A DNA stretch of 64,000 nucleotides from Siphonodentalium dalli (taxonomy: Eukaryota; Mollusca; Scaphopoda; Gadilida; Siphonodentaliidae): the NCBI GenBank assembly GCA_032622095.1, contig CP136064.1:39234426-39298425 (forward strand), given 5' to 3'. Both the position numbers and the translations under genes were made by a program. The stretch's first letter is position 1. Each line of letters begins with the position of its first letter. The notes beneath the pieces are model-generated. The model did not search any database. It was not told where the DNA came from and saw only the letters and a program-made list of their open reading frames with translations. Positions 23,601 to 34,675 of the stretch are shown here, in pieces.

Positions 23601-24394
23601 TAGTGATGCTCTCCCACATAGTGGTCCAGCATCACCAAATTCAACCTCTGGGAACCTAATTCTCCATGGGAGACATAGACTCAGATTGAAGTTCCCAAAT
23701 GGTGAATATTGTGATGTACACCCATTGGGAACCTTGATTATGCAATGTGTCATCTGCCAATTTGGGGATATAGAAACTAAACTAATAAAGAAATAGAATC
23801 TAAGTTTCTATAGAAATTTGATAATAAAGAAACTTTCCAGAGAACATGAGGTCTAAGCAGAATGAGGTCCCCAGAGGGTGAATTTAGTGATGGGATAGCA
23901 TGACTAAATTCACCCTCTGGGGGCTTTATTCTGCAAATGACAGACACGAAATAATCAGGCTTAAATGAAACGGCCCAGGATCCGAACTTCAGGTTTTATA
24001 AAATAAATTAATTTTAATAGATACCTGAAATGTCCTCTTAACAAATAGCATATTCACCTACTCTTGAAATTTATTTGGTATGTATAAAATTATTAATGAC
24101 TGGCCAAACTATTGGTGCCTATCCTTTTGTCTGGCACCAAAATTTCAGTTATTTCCAGGCTTGAGGCTCATGCGATTGACAGCCAATCTCACATACCGAT
24201 AAAGATGGTACATAGTTATCTGTACACGAAAAAACCTGGTAATTTTGTCAATCGGTTGACTGTAGGTACCAAACAGTGACTGAAGTTTGAAGTTAGAAGT
24301 TCTCAATCTAATTCTGACTATTATCACATCAGAATGCACATATACAGCTAGAAAGCAACACATGACATATAGCAAGAAAGCATTAGACACTCAC

Positions 24395-24519
24395 TAACAA
24401 CCATGGCATTTTCTTTCCTGGGTTTTTTCTTCGGCAACGCCTCGGTGTTATTCAGTAATGTAGAGAACTTCACCTTCTGCTCTTTATGCTCCCTCTTTAG
24501 ATGTATCTTCACAGAGTAC
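24395..24519 (-). CDS. Zinc-finger gene, exon 7 (second half of a split finger)
   Basis: The 125-nt exon starts after TTCTTTTATAG (24521-24520) and ends at a GTGAGT donor (24394). It enters in phase 2 and leaves in phase 1. Its first residues, YSVKIHLKREHKEQ, supply the two histidines for the half finger at the end of exon 6, giving C-x2-C-x12-H-x4-H. A lysine-rich stretch (PKKKPRKENA) follows and could serve as a nuclear localisation signal. The final A joins TG of exon 8 to give Met. The exon is too short to be found as an ORF by itself; phase and the finger pattern identify it. Confidence 0.85.
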
Positions 24520-24599
24520 CTATAAAAGAATATGTTCTATTATAAAAGTTTCACAGTGGAGAGATCCTAACACAAAATTAGTCATAACACTAAAAGTAC

Positions 24600-25222
24600 T
24601 TATATATATTTTGGGACTTCTGTTTGTTTGTTTGTTTGTCTGTTAGCTATGGCCGGGAAAACTGTCGGACGGATTGAGCCAAAACTTCCTATCTAAGGGT
24701 AAAATCCCAGATGGAATGTCATCGCACCGCTTCTGAGAACGTCAGAGCACTCATTCTCCAATCCCCGCCACCCATTGCGGTAGTTCATGGGTTAATCACG
24801 TTATAGTTAAAGAGTGTTCGTATCTGCAGTGTCGTTGTTAAAGAGCGTGTATGTGTCCAGACATGAGCGTGTTGTGTCTGTGTACAGACATGAGCGTGTT
24901 GTGTGATTCTGTGTTCGTACTTAGGGGTTCCTGGGAATGGGGGAGATTTTCATCGGGTCAGTTTTTCCGCCCGAGGTGACCTTCACCTTGAAACGGGCAC
25001 CCACAAATGATCTAATATATATTTTGGGACTTCTGTCTGTTTGTTTGTCTGTTAGTTATGGCCGGGAAAACTGCTGGACGGATTTCGACGAAATTTGATA
25101 CCTACGGGTATTTTGTCCGGGGAGTGTTTTAGACGGGTCAAATCGTGACTCCGCCCTGACCTTGACCTTCAAAATGGTCAATTCAAGGTCAAAGCCCGGA
25201 CAAAGTCAGGGTCACCTGCTAG
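24600..25222 (+). mobile_element. Helitron-like non-autonomous elements (two overlapping copies)
   Basis: The inner copy, 25011-25222, starts A|TCTAATATATATTTTGGG and ends CTAG|T, fitting Helitron ends (5' TC, 3' CTRR before T). The 5' part of a sister copy starts near 24600 with the same TATATATTTTGGGACTTCTG and ATGGCCGGGAAAACTG. A 14-bp direct repeat AGTACTTATATATA lies at 24595 and 25221. No Rep/helicase coding. Confidence 0.55.
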
Positions 25223-25432
25223 TACTTATATATAATACAAGGTTCCTTAGTCCTCAAATGGAGAATTTTCATATTTCCCCAAAACTGTGGCCAGAAATTC
25301 AACAATATACAAAGAGAAAACATAATGAAACAGTCATATTCCTTGAATATTTTCCTTCATTTTGGTATATGTCTATATGAGTGAAATCAGTAGGGATAGA
25401 TCTATACTGTGTTTACAGCACTGCTCAAATTA

Positions 25433-28006
25433 AGCGACCTGTTTTAACGAGGTGTACATGCGTTTATACCGCGGTGCAATACCGCGACATACCGCAGATT
25501 CGCGGTTGCACTACCACGCGCGTACCGCGGTACCACCGCGACGTTCACGGTACCACCGCAATACCAGCGGTAACGAATGTTGGTAGCGCGGTGGCATGCG
25601 GTAATGCACCGCACAAACGCGGTGACATTACCGCTATGCGGTAGCATTTTTGTAACGAGGTTAATGACGGGATTCGATGGCTGACCGTCAATCTTCCAAA
25701 ATAGGACGGCCGTTCTCACGATCTCCGTCCATGATTGTGTACTGTGAAGTGTATTATTAAAATATTGAAATAGATGAAAGCCGAGTATCGGGAAATATGC
25801 CCATAATAACGGGCTTCCAGATTAAGTAAAGGTAAGTATAAGTTACTTTGAGAAAGTCATTTTTCAATTAATGTGAATATTAAAATATTACAATAACATT
25901 TCTCGTCTCGTTTTGTTGCCAAAAATTCCCATAAATGACACTATTTGTAATCAGTGTTGGTTATCGGGAAGGGAACAAATGATTTTGGCCATTTTAGACA
26001 GCTCGATAAATCCCGTATCTACAGTTTATATCAATGTTCAGATGTACGTGATCCCTAAATTGAATGATAACGACACTATTTAAATAGTCCCCAGAATAAA
26101 TATCGTTATTAACTTTATTGACATTCATTAACTGCAAATCACAAACACCATTTGTTCGTATAACGGGAATTATTGTCTTAGCAATAAAAGACACAAAGTG
26201 GAACTCCCGTATATCCTGTATATCCAGGAAAAAAACACATTCTGCGCAAAAGCATGTGTCGCTGATTACGTCATACTGCAGCTGGCAGACTTTGTTAATA
26301 TAGGGCACGGGGCACTTAAATTAAGATGTCGTCATGTCTTTTTATAACTGGCCTCAATGGGTGAAATAAATATTTGTGTTTCGTTGATGGTGCTATTAGT
26401 AAAACTACATACGTGACGCGCGAATGGCTGTTTTGTGTTTTGGACACTTGTATTTCCATTACTTCAATGCGTCCGTTTGGCTTACATAATGCTCGCAGAA
26501 GGTAGTACAGATATTTATTGATCTATTTTGGTATTGCGAATAATATTATGTGCGAACCGCCACGTGGCTTTAAACAGCCAAGTCTCATTCAATCTTTAAA
26601 ATATTGTGCACGTAATAGCTATTTATAAATATTTGTCGCACAAAAGTGAGACAAACGCTCTTTATTGCTACCGTATCGGGAATAAACTAACAAGGACTAA
26701 AACACACCGAATTCGATCACTTGAAATAATTATGTTACAATGTTAACCTCTGTATATAACCAAACAAACATATTTAGAGGTCAACTTTCCAATACCATGC
26801 ATGTTTTCTTCCGAATAACGATTAGATAGGAATACCGGTATGTGATATAATTTATACTGCGACCCACCGAGAACTACAAGTGCACGCCCTCGCCAAAAGT
26901 TGCAATTTCACATCAAACGATGCCGCCCGACGCGCACTCATGAGCTCAATGAATGTTCACGAAACAAAATCAAAGACTGATTTGACAACGTTGTGTCTTT
27001 CAATGTTTGGTGTTTTGCGTGTGTCCTTTGTCGCGCCCATTGGTGATGATAACAACTTTACTTTGCTGCATGACATGTGCCACGCTTTCTTAGTTATACA
27101 TTTTATTCCCACCGACAAGAAATCTTCAGGCGCAAATGTTTGTAAATTGCTTTACTATTTCACGCATGCGTGCAATCATACGTCTTGGCGACAATATACT
27201 ATTTACGCGCCGATTATGTTTGGCATATGAACAAAACTATAGATTTGAACGAATATGAATATTTCTGCAATGATCGCCGCCCTGGCCTCTGAGACTAAAA
27301 TCGGACTCAGTGTTATTAATGCACTGTCCCCGCTGGTTTCGACCAAATTCAGATAAATGGAGGATTTACTTTTCCCATTTTATAAGGAATTTAGATTTCG
27401 GAAACACAAACAAAACAAAAAATTCCGCATGAGTGGAAACCGACATAGGAATCGGGTGTGTAAATCATTTGACGATATGTGAGATAGATGCTAACAACAA
27501 AACTATTACTCCACGGTGTTTTGCGTAATCCAGTCGCCGTAAGCAACTATAGCTGGAGTTCAAAAACCGCCGACGTGATTAAACGTGATGTACGTGTACA
27601 TTTGTAATATGTTACATGTAAACCGGACATGTTCATATGTAATCTGATTGCATTATTATTCATTTATATTCATTACGTATACATAATTACGTGCAGCTTA
27701 CAGGTATTCATTCAATACAAAAGTTATTCATAATCATTTACCTACCGTGTGACGCCTTGTTTCAGTCGTGTTCTCTCCGCGGTGGAGGGCCGTTAACGGT
27801 AATTTGAACGCGGATACGAAAAAATAACGCGGTGTATGGCGGTAACGAACACCATTAACGTGGTGACCTGCGGTAACCAACAGGAAAAATACCATACCAG
27901 TACCGCGGGTCAACCGCCTTCCGTCGCGGTACAGAATGATAACCACGGTAGTTTGGTGGTATCACCGCGGTAAGTACCGGCCCATAACCTCGTTAAACAG
28001 GTCGCT
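25433..28006. mobile_element. 2.57-kb TIR element with CCGCGG-rich subterminal arrays
   Basis: Inverted ends AGCGACCTGTTTTAACGAGG and CCTCGTTAAACAGGTCGCT, flanked by TA on both sides. The first ~230 bp and the last ~240 bp are crowded with ACCGC / GCGGT words in both orientations (TACCGCGGT, GCGGTAACG). The AT-rich middle is not repetitive and has a strong AAAG|GTAAGT donor-like site near 25830 and a 116-codon ORF at 26880 with no recognisable domain. Superfamily unknown. Confidence 0.7.
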
Positions 28007-28633
28007 TACTGAGAGCATAGCTGTACATCCAAGTCGAAAAAGGGCTGTAAATTATGTAAAAATATTGAACAGAATCATATTCAAACCTTGTCTGTATTTT
28101 TGGCTGATAAACACACATACCAACTTTGGTTCAGATAAAATAATCCAAACTGGAGTTATTGGTCAGAAACCAAAAATTTTAACGGACTGACAGACAGACA
28201 GATTACATAAAAAGACAGATTTTTTTCTCTCAAAAGGGCGTATTTGACTACACATCCTCTGAATACGTGGCTTTTGTATCTTAGTTTTTAGAAACAATAA
28301 AATGAAAATCTGGTGCAAATAACACACATCCACACCAGAATTTATTGATTTAATAGATTCCACAGAGTAGATCCCAATCAGAACACAAAAAAGTTTAATT
28401 TCATAGATCACGTTATTAGCCAGAAGCTATAACAATCGGCAAACTTTAATCGAAAAAAGAACTTCAGTGGAACGAACCCAGATTCAAACTTGATCTGTAT
28501 ATTTGTGTGGTTCTCAAGAGATGGAGGAGCATAACTCTGATAAAATTCATCACACAATTTGAATTCAGATCCAAATTAGTGAACATATAATCACAGGGTT
28601 CATATGGGAAGCCAAATTGACATTTAATAGATA
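28007..28633. other. Intron sequence with degraded interspersed repeats
   Basis: Contains TTAACGGACTGACAGACAGA-type text common to other repeats in the window, but no end structure could be fixed. No gene seen. Confidence 0.4.
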
Positions 28634-29035
28634 ATTGTGCTTAAGCGCAATAAGGAATATCTAATTGCGCTTAAGCGCAATAAGAATATTCCTTATTGCG
28701 CTTAAGCGCAATTAGAGATACCTTATTGCGCTTAACCTTATTGAGCTTAAGCACAATAACATATTCCTTATTTTGTTAAGCGCAATAAGATATTCCTTAT
28801 TGTGCTTAAGCGCAATCAGGAATATTCTTATTGCTCTTAAGCGCAATAAGGAATATTATTATTGCACTTAAGCGCAATTATCCTATATTTGCTCCACCCA
28901 TTGTACCATGGACTACACCATTTGAATTATAGGAAGTTTATATAATATGGCTAATTGCGCTTAAACTATTAAATATTTCCTTATTGCACTGAAGCCAAAT
29001 TAGAGATTCCTTATTGTGCTTAAGCTAAATTATTT
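28634..29035. repeat. 31-bp array built on the palindrome TTGCGCTTAAGCGCAA
   Basis: The 16-bp self-complementary word, exact or with one to three changes, recurs at 28634, 28665, 28696, 28727, 28741, 28770, 28800, 28831 and 28862, mostly 31 bp apart. Linkers are near TAAGGAATATCTAA, alternating in direction. Degenerate units continue to about 29035. Located in intron 6. Confidence 0.9.
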
Positions 29036-29786
29036 ATTAAATTTCAATTTGGCTTCAAATAGGTTCATGCTGCCACTTGCCAAATTTGCCATTCGCAAAA
29101 CTTATTTTCATTTGTAAAAATAATTTCATTTGGCAAAAGTTTTGGCTGGTGGGTTTTTGAATTATGTGATGTGAACTATCGAATCATAAAACAACATCGA
29201 ATGTGAATTATCCATTCCTTGTACTGACTTATGGACAATATAAAGGGTAGCCCGATCAAAAATCTATCAACATAGTGGTCAGCAGTGATACATGTATGTA
29301 ATCTTCATTTTTCAAAATGGTAATACCTTCTTTCTGTCTATATCAAACATTCATGAAACAATTAATCAACCATGGTTAAAATATGACAGTCAGAAAAAAG
29401 AGACCCTCTGTATTTGTTTTATTATTGAGGCTGGTACAAGTAATCTGTTTGTAATAGGCTCTCAGGGTAGATTACATCACTTTGCACAAAACAGCAAAAG
29501 GAAATTATACTTTTGTTTTTACAGTTAATCCCCTTTGTATGAACGCAGTCATTGTAACAATGCCAATTAATGGCGACATTGTGTATCACATATTTATGAT
29601 ATGGGTGTTTTATGACCAGCGAGAATAAGTAAAATAAAATTTCATTTGGCAAAAAATTTGGCACCAGTGCCAACCCTGTAGAATCGTCAGATGGATGGAT
29701 GCACAGACCAACTAACATATGGACAATGATGAGTTCAATAGTCCCTTGGATTTTTTTTCCTGAGACAAAAAATGCATCATGTGTGA
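29036..29786. other. Intron sequence, nothing recognised
   Basis: AT-rich, no exon-like pattern on the minus strand and no inverted ends. A TTTCATTTGGCAAAA word recurs near 29125 and 29640. Confidence 0.4.
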
Positions 29787-29794
29787 CCACTCAA

Positions 29795-30048
29795 CAAGCC
29801 TTGAAATAGTGTGTCTGTCATTTGCAGAATGAGGTCCCCAGAGGGTGAATTTAGTGATGCTACCCCGCATAGTGGGCTAGCATCACCAAATTCACCCTCT
29901 GGGAACCTCATTCTGCTGAGGTGTAAGCAGAATGAGGTCCACAGAGGGTGAATTTGGTGATGCTAGCCCGCTATGCAGGGTAGCATCACTAAATTCACCC
30001 TCTGGGGACCTCATTCTGCAAATGAGAGACACACTATTTCAAGGCTTG
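29795..30048. mobile_element. hAT-like MITE, CAAGCCTTG family
   Basis: Ends CAAGCCTTGAAATAGTGTGT / ACACTATTTCAAGGCTTG, perfect 8-bp target duplication CCACTCAA (29787-29794, 30049-30056). Inside, an inverted pair of modules each with GAATGAGGTCC-AGAGGGTG and TGATGCTA.CCCGC.TAG. Confidence 0.9.
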
Positions 30049-30425
30049 CCACTCAATATTTCATTTCTCTTAAATTTTGCATTAGAGTGTAAATAGAGGG
30101 CTGTAGACAAGCAAATAAAATCAGTGTTATCACATACTAAGACATATCTGAGGAATTTTCAATATCAAAAGTTGGGGTAGCAATACACTATTTCCACCAA
30201 TTATGGCCAACTTGGGAAGGAGTACTGTATTTCAGATCTATGCTGAGCCATTATCTTTGGCACAGGCCCAATTAAGCATTTTTTTTATTTTGCATAGAAA
30301 TAGTAGGCATAAACAAATGTTTGGACTTTGGTTTGTACAACCCGTGAAATATATACTGCTATCTGGGTATATCAATGTTGCAGTATATCAGACAGCTGTT
30401 GTGCAACAAAAATGATGACAATGAC

Positions 30426-30679
30426 CAGGCCTTGAAATAGGGTGTCTGCCATTTGCAGAATGAGGTCCCCAGAGGGTGAATTTAGTGATGCTACCCCGCA
30501 TAGCGGGCTAGCATCACCAAATTCACCCTCTGGGGAACTCATTCTGCTTACACCTCAGCAGAATGAGGTTCCCAGAGGGTGAATTTGGTGATGCTAGCCC
30601 GCTATGCGGGGTAGCATCACTAAATTCACCCTCTGGGGACCTCATACTGAAAATGATAGACACCCTATTTCAAGGCTTG
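30426..30679. mobile_element. hAT-like MITE, CAAGCCTTG family, beside exon 6
   Basis: Ends CAGGCCTTGAAATAGGG / CCCTATTTCAAGGCTTG, perfect duplication ACAATGAC (30418-30425, 30680-30687). The duplication ends 17 bp from the last base of exon 6. Confidence 0.9.
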
Positions 30680-30704
30680 ACAATGACCTTGTGACACTAC
30701 TTAC

Positions 30705-32015
30705 TTGCTTCGATCGGTGTACTGGCAGTATCCACACTGGAAGAGTTGGAACAAGTGGCGCACCTTGTAGTGTGTCATGACGCCCCATTTATAATCACTG
30801 GAAAACGAGCAGTCTTTGGCAGTACACTGGTATTGTGTCCCTCCCCCAGCTATAACCTCTCTGCAGTGTTTACTACTGTAAAACACATCTCTCGTTATAT
30901 TTTCCTTCTTCTTTTCCGATCCCTTTTTTCGTGGGCTAATTTTGGTCAAATGAGCAGCTAACAATTCAGCCAGTCTTTCCTCTTTGTCCTCATCTAAGTG
31001 AGTTATAGCCCGTTCTATTTTACCTTTATGTTGTCGTCGTATATGAGCAAACAAGTCGCTTCTGTGATAGTTCCTAAAAGTGTTGCAGTGTGGACACAGG
31101 TGCGGTTCATAGTTCAAATGAAGCTTGGCAATGTGTTCTACGAATCGACTTCTATTGCCTTTTGTGTAGGATTTTTGACATATTTGGCACACAAAATCAT
31201 CTGATGATATTGAAGATAGGGTTCCCGTTTTGGTACTTTTCATGGGGCTATCAGATTGTTCTTTCTTCAGTGTTTTTACTGAAATATTAGGTCCCTTCTT
31301 GTTAGCTTTAGAGGAATCTCCATCAGTGGACACATCAATGTTTGAATCATCTGTACTGCACACATCAATATCGGAATCTCTGGAATGTGCCTCCTTAGAC
31401 AGAGAACTGACCTTTGATCTAATAAGTGCTTTCTTCGTGGCAGAATGGACCTGTGATTTCTTCATAGGAGAATGGACGGGTGATTTCTTCATAGGAGAAT
31501 GGATGGGTGATTTCTTCATGGGAGGATGGACGTGTGATTTCTTTGTGGGAGAATGGACGGGTGATTTCTTCATGGGAGTAGGGACGGGTGATTTCTTCGT
31601 GGGAGAATGGATGAGTGATCTCATACTGCTTGTCGTCTGTTGATTCGCGGACTCTTTAAGGGCCTTCAGATTGATTTCCTGAAGCTTCCCACTGGACCCA
31701 GCCGGCTGATTAGCAAGAGATGATTTTCTCGTTTCTACTTTTTCTGTTGTCTTCGGATTCGCCTCGGGTTTTATGAAATTGAAGCTGAATAACTTGTATC
31801 GATGCTGCTTGAGAAAATGAAAGCTGTAGAGATTTGTAGCTGTAGATTTGACGACGTTACAATATCTGCATCTGACCTTAAGATCAGAGTGTGTTAGGTT
31901 AATATGTGTCTGTAAATCACGAATCGACGGCCAGCTCTGCTTACACAAAACACACCCAAAGACATTCTTCTTAGGAGATGCTTGCTTGGGGGACTTGGAT
32001 CCAGCAGCGGTTGAG
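30705..32015 (-). CDS. Zinc-finger gene, exon 6 (five fingers, SPxKK-type repeats, half finger)
   Basis: The 1311-nt exon runs from a TTTATTTACAG acceptor (32017-32016) to a GCAA|GTAAGT donor (30704), phase 2 in and out. Finger one is CVLCKQSWPSIRDLQTH...H, finger two CRYCNVVKSTATNLYSFH...H. A low-complexity block follows with about seven 10-residue units of the type KKSPVHSPTKKS, encoded by a 30-bp tandem repeat. Such S/T-P-basic repeats resemble the minor-groove-binding SPKK motifs of histone H1 tails; that comparison is inference. Three more fingers (CQICQKSYTKGNRSRF, CPHCNTFRNYHRSDLFAH, CTAKDCSFSSDYKWG with C-x4-C) precede the half finger CGYCQYTDRS, completed in exon 7. A MITE lies 26 bp beyond the donor and another 28 bp before the acceptor. 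Confidence 0.9.
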
Positions 32016-32043
32016 CTGTAAATAAATACAAATTACAGTAACA

Positions 32044-32256
32044 CAGTAACGCCCTAAGTAATCAACCTCTTAACCACAGCAGAATTATGGGTAACTTTTC
32101 AGGATTTAGTCGGAAATATGGCTTGTTGCCATTCATCGGAAAGCTCTCGGGGAGAGCTTTCCGATGAATGGCAACAAGCCATATTTCCGACTAAATCCTG
32201 AAAAGTTACCCATAATTCTGCTGTGTTTAAGGAGTCGATTACTTAGGGCATTACTG
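32044..32256. mobile_element. Mariner-like palindromic MITE, second copy
   Basis: Same element as 18177-18391 (about 95 percent alike by eye). Ends CAGTAACGCCC / GGGCATTACTG, TA on the right side, CA on the left. It sits 28 bp from exon 6 on the acceptor side, so the branch point of intron 5 may be inside it. Confidence 0.85.
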
Positions 32257-33251
32257 TACGTTCAGGTAATATAAGAATACGGCAGACTGAGAACAGAAAA
32301 TAAAAATGCTGAAGGAATGATATTAATTGGTGTGAAATATTCAGATAATAAGTTTTGTTAAACTTATTATCTGAACATTTCCACTAGGGAACTACTCGTC
32401 CATGAGTATTGAGTATTTAGTATAGAAAGAGTTTAAACAATATTTAAACAATATAGAAATTATTTAGTAAAGAAACTATTTAAAGTGCTTTTGTGTGATA
32501 ATTTCTCCCATTATCGGGATTTTTGCATGCAACTATAAATATATGCTATATAGTTTGGCAGGTCAGGGTTCAAATTATTAAACCAATCAATGTCAAAGCC
32601 CAGTTTTTCACTGCCCACACCATTGTCAACGAATTATTTTATGATATGTATTTTTTTATATTAATTTTATAGCAGTTTGTCACAGGAAATGTTGATAATG
32701 TTGATACTACAGTTTTGGGTAGCTTTTCCAATGATTTTGTATGTGTATAGCGTTGATATAGAAAAAGTGCAAGAGTAACATAAATATTAAATGTAAGTCA
32801 AAACCTATTCCAAATCAATATCTTCTTTTATTTTTCTCAATAAAACTGTTTTGCTACTATCTATGAACATGCCTGTGATAGTCTTGTAAAAGAAGATAAT
32901 CTTTCTAAGAACTGGATGTTGATTTTATATTCCATGAAATATCCAGATATAGAGCGTTCCACACATAAGCATCAGACCAACTTACACCCAAGCAAATCAA
33001 CATCCATTCCTTACATTTACACACAATGTAAATATAAGAGCCTATATCAGCCATTTTCAACAATCATCTGGTAACGTGTTGCAAGTTGCTTCCATACAAT
33101 ATCATGGATACAAGTTAGGGTCTGAGAATGACATCACTTGACGCAATTTCAACTAACCAACATCCTGCATTCATATACCACAGCACAAATGCATGTTTGA
33201 GCTTAAATATTCTAGTAGAGAGTGGACAATGGCATTTACGGTTGTACAAAC

Positions 33252-33314
33252 CTGTCACTCTTCCTTTCTTTTGGAGAACCATGGCAACGGTTTCTGTGGA
33301 GCCTGAGCAACTTC
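33252..33314 (-). CDS. Zinc-finger gene, exon 5: 63-nt microexon completing a split finger
   Basis: This exon is too short to show as an ORF and was found by looking for the missing half of the finger begun in exon 4. It has a TTTTTGTAG acceptor (33316-33315) and a CAG|GTTTGT donor (33251-33250). It encodes KLLRLHRNRCHGSPKERKSD, phase 2 in and out. Joined to exon 4 it gives C-x2-C-x12-H-x4-H, the classical C2H2 spacing, and the same architecture as the other split finger (exons 6/7). Direct joining of exon 4 to exon 6 would also keep the frame but would leave half a finger, so this could be a regulated cassette exon. Confidence 0.75.
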
Positions 33315-33459
33315 CTACAAAAATCACAAAGTTGGTTTAACAAGCAGTCGCAGACGGCGGTATCCCCTGCCGAATTGTGCAGTTGGGGGAAGTGCATTCT
33401 CAATAATGTTTGTGTTCTCAGTATGTGCTAAACAACAGGTGGGATTTTGTCAAAAAACC

Positions 33460-33870
33460 TGGATTGCGAACTCATTTTAGGTACTGGTCATGGGAACGAA
33501 TATACCATAAATCTTTTAAATCCATTGACATTTGTGGAAATTAGCCCTGTGACGTCGTCCATTTGCACCAAAAATGTCCATTAACTCTGCTGAAAATATC
33601 CGGCCGGACCTGGTTTGCGAACCTGTTCTATATACTGGTCAAGTGAACTCATATACCAAAAATCTTTGAAATCCATTGACATTTGTGGAAATAAGTCCTG
33701 TGACGTCGTCTATCTGCTATTTGGTAAATTCAACAAAAATAATAACTAAGTCCAATAACTCCGGTTAAAATATCCGGCCGGACCTGGCTTGCGAACTTAT
33801 TCTAGGTAATGGTCAGGTACGTGAACTCATATACCATAAATCTTTGAAATCCGTTTACATTTGATCAAGT
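33460..33870 (-). repeat. Three diverged tandem units (~150-170 bp)
   Basis: Units start near 33460, 33608 and 33780 with ACCTGG.TTGCGAAC, then ATATACCATAAATCTTT and, in two, CCTGTGACGTCGTC. They are joined by AAAATATCCGGCCGG. Orientation arbitrary. Located in intron 4. Confidence 0.75.
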
Positions 33871-34060
33871 TATGACTCTTACAAATTCGGGACGGAACCC
33901 ATTCCTATATCCCCTGCAAATTTTCAATTTGGCGGAGGATAATAAACAAAATCCAAAGGTGAAACGCATAAAGCTTACTAGTGTACTTTACACGTGAGTA
34001 TCGAAGAGCAAAATGCAATTTATTTGTAGCAACAGACCTTCATTGCATTACTGGTGTATT

Positions 34061-34200
34061 CAAGTCTTGAAATAATGTGTCTGTGTTTGCAGAAAGAGGT
34101 CCTCAGAGGGTGAGTTTAGCGACGCTATCCCGCACAGTGGGCTATCATCACTAAATTCACCATCTGGGGACCTCATTCTGCCTAAGCCTGATCTTCTGGG
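34061..34200. mobile_element. Truncated hAT-like MITE, CAAGCCTTG family
   Basis: CAAGTCTTGAAATAATGTGT end and one inverted module pair (GAGGTCC...GGACCTCATTCTGCC). The other terminus is missing. Confidence 0.7.
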
Positions 34201-34675
34201 AAGTATATATAGTCTCAAAACTAGAGGTGTGACTGTCCCAATGGGACTAAGGATACCCCCGTGTTTTTAAAATACTAAGATGTTTCACATGTCAGTAAAC
34301 ATTTAGTTAAAATAATAAAATAACAGTTCCCATTGCAGGTGCACAACCCTAACCCTAATCTTAAACATATTGACCGAAAAATGTAGGAATAAAAGCTCGG
34401 ACAAAATTATGCATGTTGCAAAAATGTTCTAAGTCGAAAAAGGGGAATAACTCCACAAAAAAAAGTCAGACAGACATCATAATCGCAGGTGCACAGGTTC
34501 CCATGGTACTAAATATTAGTGCCAAGATTAAAAAAACATTGACCTAAAAATGTAGGAATAAAAGCTCGGACAAAATTAGGTATGTTGCAAACAAATTTCT
34601 AAGTCGAAAAAGGGGGATAACTCCACCAAAAAATGTCCGACAGATGTCATAATCGCAGGTGCACAGGTTCCCATG

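Larger units (their letters stand above)
22340..23962. mobile_element. hAT-like MITE (CAAGCCTTG family) split by another hAT-like element
   Basis: AAATGAAA at 22332-22339 and 23963-23970 is an 8-bp target duplication. The left part holds CTGTCATTTGCAGAATGAGG; the right part holds the mirrored modules and GCAAATGACAGACACG. Between them, 22391-23600 is foreign. Its outermost left end has lost the CAAGCC bases. Confidence 0.7.

Noticed and set aside
26880-27230. 116-codon ORF inside the CCGCGG-flanked element
   Set aside because: No recognisable domain, no splice context or start context of note; reported only as part of the element.
28634-28880. Regular 31-bp repeat that resembles a CRISPR array at first sight
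   Set aside because: Linkers are themselves repeats, not unique spacers, there are no cas genes, and the context is eukaryotic.
30746-31643. Plus-strand ORFs over exon 6
   Set aside because: Antisense shadows of the minus-strand coding exon, including its 30-bp repeat.
34346-34362. CCCTAACCCTAA, telomere-like
   Set aside because: Only two units, inside an interspersed repeat; no interstitial telomere tract.
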